Positions 26,960 through 35,630 of a stretch of 64,000 bases of DNA are shown here, piece by piece (the stretch's first letter is position 1; every line of letters starts with the position of its first letter). Under the pieces are notes generated by a model. It was not told the DNA's origin and did not search any database. It saw nothing but the letters and a program-made list of their open reading frames with translations. A program made the position numbers and the translations under genes. The stretch is from Actinomycetes bacterium (lineage in GTDB: Bacteria > Actinomycetota > Thermoleophilia > Solirubrobacterales > Solirubrobacteraceae): positions 1 through 64,000 of the forward strand of contig JAJYUP010000002.1 of NCBI GenBank assembly GCA_021792455.1. The letters run 5' to 3'.

Positions 26960-28618
26960 ATGAGCGCACAGGAGCAGGCATCGCCAGCGCACGATCCGAT
27001 CGCGGTCAGCGCGAGCGACGAGCAGCGGACGATCGCGCCGATCGTCGGGCCTCACGACCCGCGGAGGTTCACGGACTCTGGGATCGAGATCAAGTCGCTC
27101 TACACGGAGCAGGACCTGCCAGAGCAGCTGCATCTCGGCGAGCCTGGCAGCTTCCCGTTCACGAGGGGCGTCCACAGGGAGATGTACAGGAGGCAGCTGT
27201 GGACGATGCGCCAGTACGCTGGCTACGCCTCCGCGAAGGAGAGCAACGAACGGTACAGGTACCTGCTCAGCAAGGGCTCGACGGGCCTCTCGATGGCCTT
27301 CGACCTGCCAACCCAGCTCGGCCTCGACTCTGACAACCCCCGCTGCCTTGGGGAGGTCGGCAGGACGGGAGTCGCGATCGACACGATCGAGGACATGAGG
27401 ACCGCCTTCGCGGAGATACCTCTCGAGAAGGTCTCGACCTCGATGACGATCAACGCGCCTGCCGCCTGCCTGCTCGCGCTCTATCAGATCGTCGGCGAAG
27501 AGCAGGGGCTCAAAAGCGATCAGCTCAGGGGCACGACCCAGAACGACGTGTTGAAGGAGTACATCGCGCGGGGCAACTACATCTACCCACCGCAGCCGAC
27601 GATGCGCCTCACGACTGACATCTTCGAGTACTGCCAGGAGCACATCCCGAAGTGGAACACGATCTCGATATCTGGCTACCACTTCCGCGAGAAGGGCTGC
27701 TCCGCCGTCCAGGAGGTCGCCTTCACTCTCAGCTCAGGAATCGCCTACGTCACAGCAGCGATGGAGAGGGGCCTCGACGTCGACGACTTCGCGCCAAGGC
27801 TTGCGTTCTTCTTCAACGGCCACAACAACGTCTTCCAAGAGGTCGCGAAGTTCAGGGCGGCGAGGAGGATGTGGGCGCAGATCATGAGGGAGCGGTTTCA
27901 CGCCAAGAGCGAGAAGTCGATGATGCTCCGCTTCCACACGCAGACGGGCGGAGTCACCCTCACCGCCCAGCAGCCGGAGAACAACATCGTCAGGGTCGCC
28001 CTCCAGGGCTTCGCAGCCGTCTGCGGCGGAACCCAGTCCCTCCACACGAACGGCTTCGACGAGGCGCTCGCTCTGCCGACGGAGCGCTCAGCGAAGATCG
28101 CACTCAGAACGCAGCAGATCCTCGCGCATGAGTCTGGCGCGGCAGACACCGTCGACCCCTTCGCAGGCTCATACTTCGTAGAGGCGCTCACAGACGAGAT
28201 CGAAGAGAGGGCGAACGAGCTGATCGCGAAGGTCGACTCCCTTGGAGGCTCTGTGAACGCGATTGCGTTCATCACCGCTGAGATCGACGAGTCCGCTTGG
28301 GGCTACCAGGAGCGCTATCGCCTCAAGCAGGACATAGTCGTCGGGGTCAACGCCTTCGAGGAGGAGGACGTCGAGGTGCCTGACCTGCTCCGCGTCGACC
28401 CCGCCTCTGAGCGGGAGCAGGTCGAGCGGCTGAAGGCGTTCAAGGCCCGTCGCGACAACGCCCTCGCGCAGCAGCGCCTGCAGGAGCTGAAGAGCGCCGC
28501 CGCAGGCAGCGAGAACCTCGTCCCCTTCATAAAGCAGGCGTTGAAGGACGACTGCTCGATTGGCGAGGTCTGCGGCGCGATGAAGGACGTCTTCGGCGCC
28601 TACAGCCCAACCTTCTGA
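26960..28618 (+). CDS. methylmalonyl-CoA mutase, catalytic (large) subunit
   Basis: The protein is 552 residues from ATG 26960. Family landmarks are [64 protein letters not shown] and [14 protein letters not shown]. The tyrosine in RQYAGY and the arginine in IARG align with Tyr89 and Arg207 of known methylmalonyl-CoA mutases, which fits methylmalonyl-CoA rather than isobutyryl-CoA. The His of SGYH is the expected B12 contact. The protein stops before a B12-binding domain, so a separate small subunit is needed and none is in the window. It converts (R)-methylmalonyl-CoA to succinyl-CoA. Confidence 0.9.
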   Translation: MSAQEQASPAHDPIAVSASDEQRTIAPIVGPHDPRRFTDSGIEIKSLYTEQDLPEQLHLGEPGSFPFTRGVHREMYRRQLWTMRQYAGYASAKESNERYRYLLSKGSTGLSMAFDLPTQLGLDSDNPRCLGEVGRTGVAIDTIEDMRTAFAEIPLEKVSTSMTINAPAACLLALYQIVGEEQGLKSDQLRGTTQNDVLKEYIARGNYIYPPQPTMRLTTDIFEYCQEHIPKWNTISISGYHFREKGCSAVQEVAFTLSSGIAYVTAAMERGLDVDDFAPRLAFFFNGHNNVFQEVAKFRAARRMWAQIMRERFHAKSEKSMMLRFHTQTGGVTLTAQQPENNIVRVALQGFAAVCGGTQSLHTNGFDEALALPTERSAKIALRTQQILAHESGAADTVDPFAGSYFVEALTDEIEERANELIAKVDSLGGSVNAIAFITAEIDESAWGYQERYRLKQDIVVGVNAFEEEDVEVPDLLRVDPASEREQVERLKAFKARRDNALAQQRLQELKSAAAGSENLVPFIKQALKDDCSIGEVCGAMKDVFGAYSPTF

Positions 28619-28673
28619 ACCTCCGTCGAGGCCTGACACCCGCATCTGAGGAACCCGCGAGGGGGCTTCGGAG

Positions 28674-28821
28674 GCGACGCTGCATGCAGCGTCGCGGGCA
28701 GGCCCGCATGCGGGCCTGCCGACGGAGAGGCGCATGCGCCTCTCCGCAGCCGGCGCATGCGCCGGCTGTTGCGCAGAGCCGCATGCGGCTCTGCGAAGGA
28801 GCCCGCACATGTGCGGGCTCC
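28674..28821. repeat. array of six consecutive perfect palindromes sharing an RCATGY core
   Basis: Six perfect inverted repeats without spacer lie head to tail: 28674-28695, 28697-28720, 28723-28746, 28747-28768, 28772-28795 and 28798-28821 (22-24 bp, gaps of 1, 2, 0, 3 and 2 bp). The left halves are GCGACGCTGCA, GGCAGGCCCGCA, CGGAGAGGCGCA, CAGCCGGCGCA, CGCAGAGCCGCA and GGAGCCCGCACA. Every right half is the exact reverse complement. The centre is GCATGC in five and ACATGT in the sixth, while the arms differ. As RNA each would fold into a 9-10 bp stem with a CAUG loop. It fills most of the gap between the mutase gene and the membrane-protein gene. Function unknown. Confidence 0.97.
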
Positions 28822-28844
28822 AAGGGAGCAAATAGGATGGCGCG

Positions 28845-29345
28845 GTGGCGATGCAGGATCTCTCAATCGGGACGAGCGCATATGAAGTCGTTCTCGCGCT
28901 CCACATCGCAGGCGCGCTCGTCGCCTTCGGATCGATCTTCGCCTTCCCGATCATGTTCGCGCTCGCACGCAGGCAGGATCACAGGAGCCTTCCGCTCATG
29001 CACAGGATCGAACGGATGATCGAGAGGGTGCTCATCAACGGGGGGCTTCTCATCGTCGTCGGCGCAGGCGCCTACCTCGCGACTGCAGGCAAAGACTGGA
29101 GCAGGTTCTTCGTTGATTGGGGCCTTGGCGCAGCGATCGTGATTGGAGGGCTCGTCGGCTCAGTGATGATCCCGGCGAGCAGGCGTGCGGAGGCGGCCGT
29201 GAGCCGGGATGTCGAGAAGGCCTCCGAAGGGGAGCTCGAGCTGAGTGACGAGTACAGGCGCCTCGCGCGGCGGCTGACAGTGACGGGCCTGCTCTGCAGC
29301 GCGCTCGTGCTTGCGACGATCTTCATCATGGTGCTGAAGCCGTGA
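28845..29345 (+). CDS. small integral membrane protein, DUF2269-like
   Basis: The protein is 166 residues from GTG 28845, or 164 from ATG 28851. Four hydrophobic segments are visible: about 13-40 (VVLALHIAGALVAFGSIFAF), 64-82 (VLINGGLLIVVGAGAYLA), 90-112 and 143-163. A charged helical stretch lies between the last two. Overall it resembles DUF2269-type predicted membrane proteins, whose function is not established. It sits just downstream of the six-palindrome array, which would be in its leader if transcription comes from the mutase side. Confidence 0.7.
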   Translation: MAMQDLSIGTSAYEVVLALHIAGALVAFGSIFAFPIMFALARRQDHRSLPLMHRIERMIERVLINGGLLIVVGAGAYLATAGKDWSRFFVDWGLGAAIVIGGLVGSVMIPASRRAEAAVSRDVEKASEGELELSDEYRRLARRLTVTGLLCSALVLATIFIMVLKP

Positions 29346-29422
29346 GCCGCGGTGCGGTCAGCCTCGCGCCGGCGAGGTGACCGCTACGCTGAGGCCGTGA
29401 ACCTCGATGAGGGCGAGATCTC

Positions 29423-30466
29423 GTGAGCGAGAGCGGCGACTGGAGGGTCGCCGTCGTTGGCGCGACTGGGCAGGTCGGATCACTGATGCTGCGCCTCCTG
29501 CGAGAGAGGGGCTTCCCTGCGCGGCAGATCGTGCCCTTCGCCTCAGAGCGCTCCATAGGGCGCGAGCTCGAAGATGGGCTCGTCGTTCAGGGCCTCAGCG
29601 AGGAGGCGATTCAGGGCTTCGACCTCGCGATCTTCTCCGCCGGAGGGTCGACCTCTGGGCAGTGGGCCCCACGGTTCGTCGCAGCAGGAGCGGTCGTGAT
29701 CGACAACTCCTCGCGTTGGCGGATGGACAACGACGTTCCCCTCGTTGTCGCAGAGGTCAACCCTGACGCGCTGAGCGCCCACAAAGGGATCGTTGCGAAC
29801 CCAAACTGCTCGACGATGCAGATGGTCGTCGCGCTGAAGCCGCTCTACGACGCTGCAGGGATCGAGCGGCTCGTGATCTGCACCTACCAGGCGGTCTCTG
29901 GCACAGGCAGGCGCGCGGTCGAGGAGCTGCTCGACCAGTCGCACGCGATCCTGCACGGCAAGGCGATCGACGCGCCAGCCGCCTACGCGCACCAGATCGC
30001 CTTCAACGTGCTGCCTCATGCGGGCTCCTTCGCGGACGGAGACGACCACACCGACGAGGAGCGGAAGCTGATGAACGAGACGAGGAAGATCCTCGAAGAC
30101 GAGGAGATCGCGATCAGCGCGACCTGCGTTCGCGTGCCAGTCCTCAACGGACACTCTGAGGCGGTGAACGTGCAGACCTCTGAGGAGCTCTCACCAGCAC
30201 GCGCCCGCGAGCTGCTCGAAGCGGCACCTGGCGTGAGCGTGATCGACGACCCGAAAGCCGCGCTCTACCCGCTCGCGATCGACGCAGACGGCTCAGACGA
30301 GGTCTTCGTCGGTCGGATCCGCCGCGACCCAGGTCATCCACGTGCGCTCGAGCTCTGGATCGTCGCAGACAACCTGCGCAAGGGTGCGGCGACGAACGCG
30401 ATCCAGCTCGCAGAGATCCTCGATGAGCGGGGCTTGGTGGGCCGCAGCGCCGCAGCACGCGCCTGA
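29423..30466 (+). CDS. asd: aspartate-semialdehyde dehydrogenase
   Basis: The protein is 347 residues from GTG 29423. The NADP motif is VVGATGQVGS (11-20). The catalytic cysteine is C129 in NPNCSTMQM, with GGSTSGQWAPRF and IDNSSRWRMD before it and the substrate-binding VRVPVLNGHSEAV later. The enzyme reduces aspartyl-4-phosphate to the semialdehyde for lysine, diaminopimelate, methionine and threonine synthesis. The length is normal. No aspartokinase gene is adjacent; neighbours are a membrane-protein gene 77 bp upstream and an SRPBCC-like gene downstream. Confidence 0.95.
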   Translation: MSESGDWRVAVVGATGQVGSLMLRLLRERGFPARQIVPFASERSIGRELEDGLVVQGLSEEAIQGFDLAIFSAGGSTSGQWAPRFVAAGAVVIDNSSRWRMDNDVPLVVAEVNPDALSAHKGIVANPNCSTMQMVVALKPLYDAAGIERLVICTYQAVSGTGRRAVEELLDQSHAILHGKAIDAPAAYAHQIAFNVLPHAGSFADGDDHTDEERKLMNETRKILEDEEIAISATCVRVPVLNGHSEAVNVQTSEELSPARARELLEAAPGVSVIDDPKAALYPLAIDADGSDEVFVGRIRRDPGHPRALELWIVADNLRKGAATNAIQLAEILDERGLVGRSAAARA

Positions 30467-30680
30467 GCAGTAGAAGGCGAGGAGCAGCAGGGGCGCCGAG
30501 GGGTCGAAGATGAGGGTGCCGAAGGCGCGCCCACAGCGAAGCACGGCAGGCGCGAGGGACGAGGGGCAGCGGCGAGGCCGGAGCGCTCGATGGCGAGCGG
30601 GGCGAGGCAGGCAGGACAGCGACTGACGACGGCCAAGAATTCTGGGAGGAGTTGCGCCGACTCGCGCGAAACATCTCTCG

Positions 30681-31589
30681 ATGATCTCATCGGAGGCGCA
30701 GCGCACGCTCGTGAAGTCGCCGCCTGAGCTTTGGGCGGAGCTGAGCGACCCGGCTAGCCTCGCTCGCCATCTCGGTGCCCTCGGTGAGGTGAAGATCACC
30801 CGCCTGCAGCCTGAGCAGTCGATCGAGTGGGAGGCGGAGGCCGCCTCAGGCACGGTGGAGCTGAAACCGTCTGGCTGGGGCACGAAGGTGCGCCTGACGG
30901 TGAGACGCGAGCTGAGCACGGGAGAGGCCCCAGGGGCGCGACGCACGGACGATGGCGGAGCGGATGCGAGCGGGCTGGAGGCGGATGCGACGGAGCTCGT
31001 GGCCGATGCGACGGAGCTCGTGGCCGATGCGACGGAGCTCGTGGCCGATGCGACGGAGCCGGTGGCGGGCAGGCGAGCGGTCCCGCAGCCGCAGACAGGG
31101 CAGGAGGAGGTCGCTGGCGAGTCAGAGGACGCAGCACACCCGAGAGGCACGGGCTGGCGGGCTTTCTTCAGGGCGCTCAAACCTCGGCGTCGGCGGATCG
31201 CCGCAACGACCCAACCGGCCATCGCAAGCGGTGAGAAGCTCGGCCTCGCGACCGATCCGGAGCGCGCGGCAGGGCAAGAGGGGGGTCCCGCTCCAGAGGA
31301 GGCGGGGCAGCGGCAGGAGGTGAGCGGCGGGGAGCAGGCGGGCAGGAGGCAGGAGGCGAGCGGCCGAGAGCAGGCGGGACAGCGGCAGGCAGCAGGTGAT
31401 CGGCGAGAGCCTCGCGATCCAGGGGCAGCCTGTCCGCCAGGCCCCTCTCATCCAGACCCATCGGCGGGGGCGATCGCTGCGGAGGTCAAAGCCCTCGAGG
31501 TCGAGATCGCGCAGCAGACGACAGAGATCCTCGCAGCCGTGCTCGACAGGCTGGGCGCTGCCCACCACCGGCCCTTCTCGCGAATCTAG
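30681..31589 (+). CDS. SRPBCC-like protein with a long low-complexity insertion
   Basis: In this 302-residue protein, residues 1-77 read like the start of an SRPBCC/polyketide-cyclase fold (KSPPELWAELSDPASLARHL, then EVKITRLQPEQSIEWEA and GWGTKVRLTVRREL). The last 45 residues look like the closing C-terminal helix of that fold (EVKALEVEIAQQTTEILAAV, LDRLGAAHHRPFSRI). In between lie about 180 residues of Ala/Glu/Gln/Arg-rich sequence, including ELVADAT repeats from a 21-bp tandem array and EQAG(R/Q)RQEAS repeats. Ligand unknown. Calling it one fold split by an insertion is my inference. Confidence 0.6.
   Translation: MISSEAQRTLVKSPPELWAELSDPASLARHLGALGEVKITRLQPEQSIEWEAEAASGTVELKPSGWGTKVRLTVRRELSTGEAPGARRTDDGGADASGLEADATELVADATELVADATELVADATEPVAGRRAVPQPQTGQEEVAGESEDAAHPRGTGWRAFFRALKPRRRRIAATTQPAIASGEKLGLATDPERAAGQEGGPAPEEAGQRQEVSGGEQAGRRQEASGREQAGQRQAAGDRREPRDPGAACPPGPSHPDPSAGAIAAEVKALEVEIAQQTTEILAAVLDRLGAAHHRPFSRI
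30987..31064 (+). repeat. 21-bp tandem repeat inside the SRPBCC-like gene
   Basis: Units of GCGACGGAGCTCGTGGCCGA+T start at 30987, 31008 and 31029, and a diverged fourth at 31050. Each encodes ATELVAD in frame. The first three copies are identical, which points to recent expansion. Confidence 0.9.
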
Positions 31590-31626
31590 GCAGTGGCGAT
31601 CGACATCCCTCCCGCCAGATGGGCAG

Positions 31627-31726
31627 GAGACTGAGCGGCTCGACTGGAGAGGCAGATCGGTCCGGCTCGGCCCACCGAGACTGAGCGGCTCGACTGGAGA
31701 GGCAGATCGGTCCGGCTCGGCCCACC
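31627..31726. repeat. perfect 50-bp tandem duplication upstream of pccB
   Basis: A 50-bp unit beginning GAGACTGAGCGGCTCGACTG occupies 31627-31676 and is repeated at 31677-31726 with at most a junction mismatch. It lies in the 275-bp gap between the SRPBCC-like gene and the carboxylase beta gene, where I see no coding sequence. The rest of the gap (31727-31864) holds no feature I can support. Confidence 0.9.
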
Positions 31727-31864
31727 GTGAGGGAGATCGAGCGGGCTCGTATCGCCAGCGACGCCACCACATCACGCCCCAGCAGCCTTCCCGCGGCTCC
31801 ACACTGGACTTGACACCGCGGCAGACAGCGCTTGACAGAGCGGCACAGATAAGATGCCCCGCCG

Positions 31865-33430
31865 ATGCGCCAGCGGGCACCAGAGACATATGAGGAGCGG
31901 ATCGCCCAGCTCCATGAACTGCGGGCGGCCGCCGTGCACTCCGCGCCGGAGGCGGAGGAGAAGCAGCATGCGCGCGGCAAGTACACCGCGAGAGAGCGAG
32001 TCGAGAAGCTGCTCGATGAGGGCTCCTTCCAGGAGCTCGACACCTTCGTGCGTCACAGGACCTACGACTTCGACATGCAGAAGAACAGGCCTTGGGGAGA
32101 CGCCGTCGTCACTGGCGTCGGCACGATCGAAGGCCGTCAAGTGTGCGTCTTCTCTCAGGATTTCACGGTCTTTGGGGGCTCTCTTGGCGAGGTGATGGGC
32201 GAGAAGATGTGCAAGATCATGGATCTCGCCGCGAAGATCGGCTGCCCGATCATCGGCATCAACGACTCTGGAGGCGCTCGCATCCAGGAGGGCGTCGTCT
32301 CGCTTGGGGCCTATGGCAACGTCTTCCTGCGCAACGTGCGCTGCTCAGGGGTGATCCCCCAGATCAGCCTCGTCATGGGGCCGTGCGCCGGCGGCGCTGT
32401 CTACTCGCCTGCGATCACGGACTTCATCTTCATGGTCCGTGAGACCTCGCACATGTTCATCACCGGCCCTGACGTGATCAAGACGGTCACCGGCGAGGAG
32501 GTCGGCTTCGAGGAGCTTGGCGGGGCGATGTCCCACAACACGAAGTCTGGAGTCGCACACTTCGCCTCCGACGACGAGGACGCGTGCCTGCAGGACTGCC
32601 GCTTTCTGCTCAGCTTCCTGCCTTCGAACAACCTCCAGAACGCGCCGAGGTTCCCGTCTGAAGACGACCCGCAGCGCATGGACGAGGAGCTCGACGACGT
32701 CGTGCCTGACAACCCGAACAAGCCGTACGACATGCGCGACGCTGTCCGGCTCATCGTCGATGATGGCGAGTTCTTCGAGGTTCATGAGCACCACGCCAAG
32801 AACATCATCTGCGGGTTCGCGAGGCTCGATGGCTGGTCGGTCGGGATCGTCGGCAACCAGCCGAACCAGCTCGCCGGCGTGCTCGACATCGCCGCCTCAG
32901 CGAAGGCGGCGCGATTCGTCAGGACCTGCGACGCGTTCAACATTCCGCTCATCACCTTCTGCGACGTGCCGGGGTTCCTTCCTGGGACCGCCCAGGAGTG
33001 GGGCGGGATCATCAGGCATGGCGCGAAGCTGCTCTACGCCTATGCGGAGGCGACGGTTCCGAAGATCACGGTCATCACGAGAAAGGCCTATGGCGGTGCC
33101 TATGACGTGATGGCCTCGAAGCACCTAGACGCAGACTTCAACTTCGCCTGGCCAACGGCGGAGGTCGCGGTGATGGGGCCTGAGGGCGCGGTCAACATCA
33201 TCTACCGCAGGGACATAGCCTCGAGCCCCACCCCTGATGAGCGGCGCCAGAAGCTGATGGACGACTACAAGGCGCGCTTCGCGAACCCATACACAGCCGC
33301 TGAGCGAGGCTACATCGACGACGTCATCGTCCCGCGCGAAACGAGGCCGAGGCTGATAGGAGCGCTTCACACCCTCCAGAGCAAGCGTCAAGCTGGGCCC
33401 AAGCGCAAGCACGGCAACATCCCCCTCTAG
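31865..33430 (+). CDS. pccB: propionyl/acyl-CoA carboxylase beta (carboxyltransferase) subunit
   Basis: This 521-residue carboxyltransferase has the two crotonase-like halves of the family. The N-terminal CoA side holds [30 protein letters not shown] and [15 protein letters not shown] with the oxyanion glycines. The C-terminal biotin side holds [28 protein letters not shown] and [14 protein letters not shown]. Asp in CDVPGF, at the position linked to short-chain substrates in related enzymes, favours propionyl-CoA. It transfers carboxybiotin CO2 to give (S)-methylmalonyl-CoA. An epsilon-like subunit follows 23 bp later. The biotin-bearing alpha subunit is 6.4 kb away at 39817. Confidence 0.92.
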   Translation: MRQRAPETYEERIAQLHELRAAAVHSAPEAEEKQHARGKYTARERVEKLLDEGSFQELDTFVRHRTYDFDMQKNRPWGDAVVTGVGTIEGRQVCVFSQDFTVFGGSLGEVMGEKMCKIMDLAAKIGCPIIGINDSGGARIQEGVVSLGAYGNVFLRNVRCSGVIPQISLVMGPCAGGAVYSPAITDFIFMVRETSHMFITGPDVIKTVTGEEVGFEELGGAMSHNTKSGVAHFASDDEDACLQDCRFLLSFLPSNNLQNAPRFPSEDDPQRMDEELDDVVPDNPNKPYDMRDAVRLIVDDGEFFEVHEHHAKNIICGFARLDGWSVGIVGNQPNQLAGVLDIAASAKAARFVRTCDAFNIPLITFCDVPGFLPGTAQEWGGIIRHGAKLLYAYAEATVPKITVITRKAYGGAYDVMASKHLDADFNFAWPTAEVAVMGPEGAVNIIYRRDIASSPTPDERRQKLMDDYKARFANPYTAAERGYIDDVIVPRETRPRLIGALHTLQSKRQAGPKRKHGNIPL

Positions 33431-33453
33431 CCCTCCGCGCTTCGGTTGCCGCC

Positions 33454-33681
33454 ATGCACCACCGCCGATCGCTCGTGAAGCTCGTCAACCCCACCGCGGG
33501 CGCCTGTCCGGAGGAGGCGGCGGCGATCGCCGCCGCAATAGAGCAGTTCATCGCGGAGACGACACCTGTGCGGGGGCCGCAGCGCCGAGAACGCGATCGC
33601 TGGCGTGAGGCGGCGCTGCTCGAAGGCGTGCTCAGCGGCCCAGCATGCGACCTCGCCGAAGACGTCTGGCTAAATACCTGA
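33454..33681 (+). CDS. acyl-CoA carboxylase epsilon-like small subunit
   Basis: The 75-residue protein (MHHRRSLVKLVNPTAGACPE...) has the layout of actinobacterial carboxylase epsilon subunits: a VKLVNPTAGACPEEAAAIAA helix, a variable middle, then a W-R-E-A-A-L-L-E-G-V motif near the end (residues 50-59). In actinobacteria these small proteins bind the beta subunit and raise activity of the alpha-beta complex. Position 23 bp after pccB supports the call. Sequence similarity is modest because the family is short and variable. Confidence 0.75.
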   Translation: MHHRRSLVKLVNPTAGACPEEAAAIAAAIEQFIAETTPVRGPQRRERDRWREAALLEGVLSGPACDLAEDVWLNT

Positions 33682-33706
33682 AAGGCAGTTCTGTTTCGGG
33701 TATTAT
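33678..33706 (+). promoter_or_regulatory. candidate promoter for the sulfate assimilation operon
   Basis: CTGAAA (33678-33683, four of six matches to TTGACA) lies 17 bp before TATTAT (33701-33706, five of six to TATAAT). The site is 86 bp upstream of the sulfite reductase start, in a patch of lower G+C than its surroundings. This is a reading by eye only. Confidence 0.45.
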
Positions 33707-33791
33707 CTGCCTGCCGGCGACTGGCAAGCGCGCTCGTCGCTGATCAGCAGATCGGCCGGCATTCGCCCAAGCCAGCATGAGGAGCAACACG

Positions 33792-35630
33792 ATGCAGTCG
33801 GTCTCACCGCCAACGGACACGGGAGCAGGAACGATCGAGGACCCTGAGGTCCTGCAGCACGTGCCTGGTCACGTGATCCCCATCATCCAGCGCGAGTTCG
33901 ACGACTTCGAGTCCGAAGCGAAGAAGTTCCTCGACGGCCAGACGCCGGAGGAGCAGTTCGTCAAGTTCCGCTTGAAGCAGGGTGTCTATGGGCAGCGCCA
34001 GCCGAACGTCCAGATGGTGCGAACGAAGCTGCCCTTCGGCGCGATCACGCCTGAGCAGATGGAGAAGTTTGCGGATGTCGTCGAAAGGTACGCACCGCTG
34101 CGGAAGGGTCACATCACGACGAGGCAGAACATCCAGATGCACCACATACCTCTCCTCGACGCTGAGAAGGCGATCCGTGAGCTCGGCGAGGCTGGGTTGT
34201 CGAGCAGGGAGGGCTGCGGCAACACGATCCGGAACGTCACCGCCGATCCGTTCGCAGGCGTCGCGGCGGACGAGCTGTTCGACCTCACACCCTATGCGGC
34301 GGCCTACGTGCGCTACTTCGTCCGCCATCCGACCGCCCAGGACATGCCACGCAAGTTCAAGACCTCGTTCGACGGCAGCCCCTCAGGCAGGGCTCTCGGC
34401 GGCATCCATGACCTCGCGTTCTGCGCACGGCTGCGCCCTGGCCGGGATCCCTCGGAGCCGATGCAGGTGCGCGGCGTGCAGATGCTCGTCGGTGGCGGCA
34501 CCTCGATAATGCCGCGGACAGCCCAGGAGCTCTACGACTTCGTTGCTCTCGACAACGGCGACTACCTCAGGGTCACTGAGGCGCTGCTGCGCGTCTACGA
34601 CCGCCAGGACTGGCTGCGGCCGAACCGCGCGCGCGCCCGGATAAAGGTGTTCGTCGACAAGCACGGCATCGAGGCGCTCCGTCGCGAGGTCGAGGCGGAG
34701 CTTCGAGGCGAGTGGGTCTCCGAAAGGGACTTCTCGCTCCAGCCGCTGCTCATGCTCCACGACGAGCAGCGCAACGCGCCCGCTCCGCGGCAGGCCCACT
34801 GCAGCCCGAACGGCGATCTCTCCGACTTTCAGCGGTTCTGTGAGAGCAACGTCGCCCAACAGCGCCAGGCGGGCTTCGTCACCGTGGAGGTGATGGTCCC
34901 GCGCGGCGATCTCAGCCCTGCGCAGTTCAGGGGCCTCGCAGAGATCATGCGCCGCTGCTGCGGCGGGTACGCGAGGACGACCGTGCAACAGAACATCGTG
35001 CTGCGGTGGGTGCGCCAAGAGAGCGTCTACGAGGTGTGGCAGGCGCTGTGCGAGCTGCGCCTTGGCAGCCCAGGCTCACGGGAGCTCGTCGACGTCGTCT
35101 CCTGCCCTGGCACCGACTCCTGCAAGCTTGGGATCACGAGCTCTATGGGATTGAACGAGGCGCTCGCCAACCGCATCAGCTCGCTCCGCATCACGGACCC
35201 GCTCACGAGGGCGATCCAGATCAAGATCAGCGGCTGTCCGAACGGCTGCGGCCAGCACCATCTCGGATCGATCGGCTTCTATGGGGCCTCGATCAAGGTC
35301 GGCAAGCACACGATCCCCGCCTACATTCCGCACGTCGGGGGGTCCTCCGACGGCCTCGTCAGATTCGGCCAGCGCCTGAAGCTCCGTCTCCCTGCAAAGA
35401 GGGTCCCAGATGCCGTCGAGCGCTGGATACACCACTATCAGAGCAACCGCGCGGATGGTGAGCCATGGAGTCAGTTCATCGAGCGGACCGGCCTCAGCGA
35501 CCTCGAAGCTCTCGTGAAGGATCTCGCGATGCCTGTCGACTTCGGACTGCAGACGATGAACGAATTCATCGACTGGAAGCGGAGCGCGCCCTTCGAGGTG
35601 ATACGGGGAGAGGGCGAGTGCGCGGTGTGA
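33792..35630 (+). CDS. ferredoxin-dependent sulfite (nitrite-type) reductase
   Basis: The protein is 612 residues from ATG 33792, set by GAGGAG at 33779-33784; ATG 33777 is an alternative that lacks a ribosome site. The siroheme/[4Fe-4S] cysteines are complete: C438-x5-C444 (SCPGTDSCKLG) and C482-x3-C486 (SGCPNGCGQHH). The paired ferredoxin-like repeats and TTRQNIQMHHI are also present. Family enzymes carry six electrons from ferredoxin to sulfite or nitrite. The cysH-cysD-cysN context marks it as the sulfite reductase. GVYGQR and REGCGN could hold the Tyr-Cys pair known in mycobacterial NirA, which is tentative. First gene of the operon. Confidence 0.92.
   Translation: MQSVSPPTDTGAGTIEDPEVLQHVPGHVIPIIQREFDDFESEAKKFLDGQTPEEQFVKFRLKQGVYGQRQPNVQMVRTKLPFGAITPEQMEKFADVVERYAPLRKGHITTRQNIQMHHIPLLDAEKAIRELGEAGLSSREGCGNTIRNVTADPFAGVAADELFDLTPYAAAYVRYFVRHPTAQDMPRKFKTSFDGSPSGRALGGIHDLAFCARLRPGRDPSEPMQVRGVQMLVGGGTSIMPRTAQELYDFVALDNGDYLRVTEALLRVYDRQDWLRPNRARARIKVFVDKHGIEALRREVEAELRGEWVSERDFSLQPLLMLHDEQRNAPAPRQAHCSPNGDLSDFQRFCESNVAQQRQAGFVTVEVMVPRGDLSPAQFRGLAEIMRRCCGGYARTTVQQNIVLRWVRQESVYEVWQALCELRLGSPGSRELVDVVSCPGTDSCKLGITSSMGLNEALANRISSLRITDPLTRAIQIKISGCPNGCGQHHLGSIGFYGASIKVGKHTIPAYIPHVGGSSDGLVRFGQRLKLRLPAKRVPDAVERWIHHYQSNRADGEPWSQFIERTGLSDLEALVKDLAMPVDFGLQTMNEFIDWKRSAPFEVIRGEGECAV

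Noticed and set aside
26936..27682. N-terminal extension of the UDP-glucuronate decarboxylase frame
   Set aside because: Lies wholly antisense to the mutase gene; the SDR Rossmann motif starts right after GTG 26935.
28674..28821. Palindrome array considered as a CRISPR array or as ordinary REP elements
   Set aside because: Units are not identical to one another, there are no unique spacers and no cas genes nearby. REP elements share arm sequence, which these do not.
28684..29019. Open frames on both strands through the palindrome array (Arg/Cys/Met-rich)
   Set aside because: Palindromic text gives similar peptides on both strands, with no conserved pattern and no ribosome site; best explained as non-coding.
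30467..30680. Minus-strand Cys-containing frames that look like a zinc-ribbon or hydrophobic peptide
   Set aside because: The suggestive pieces (CPACLAP and LLLLAFYCSGACC) fall in different frames and would need a frameshift; the gap is left unannotated.
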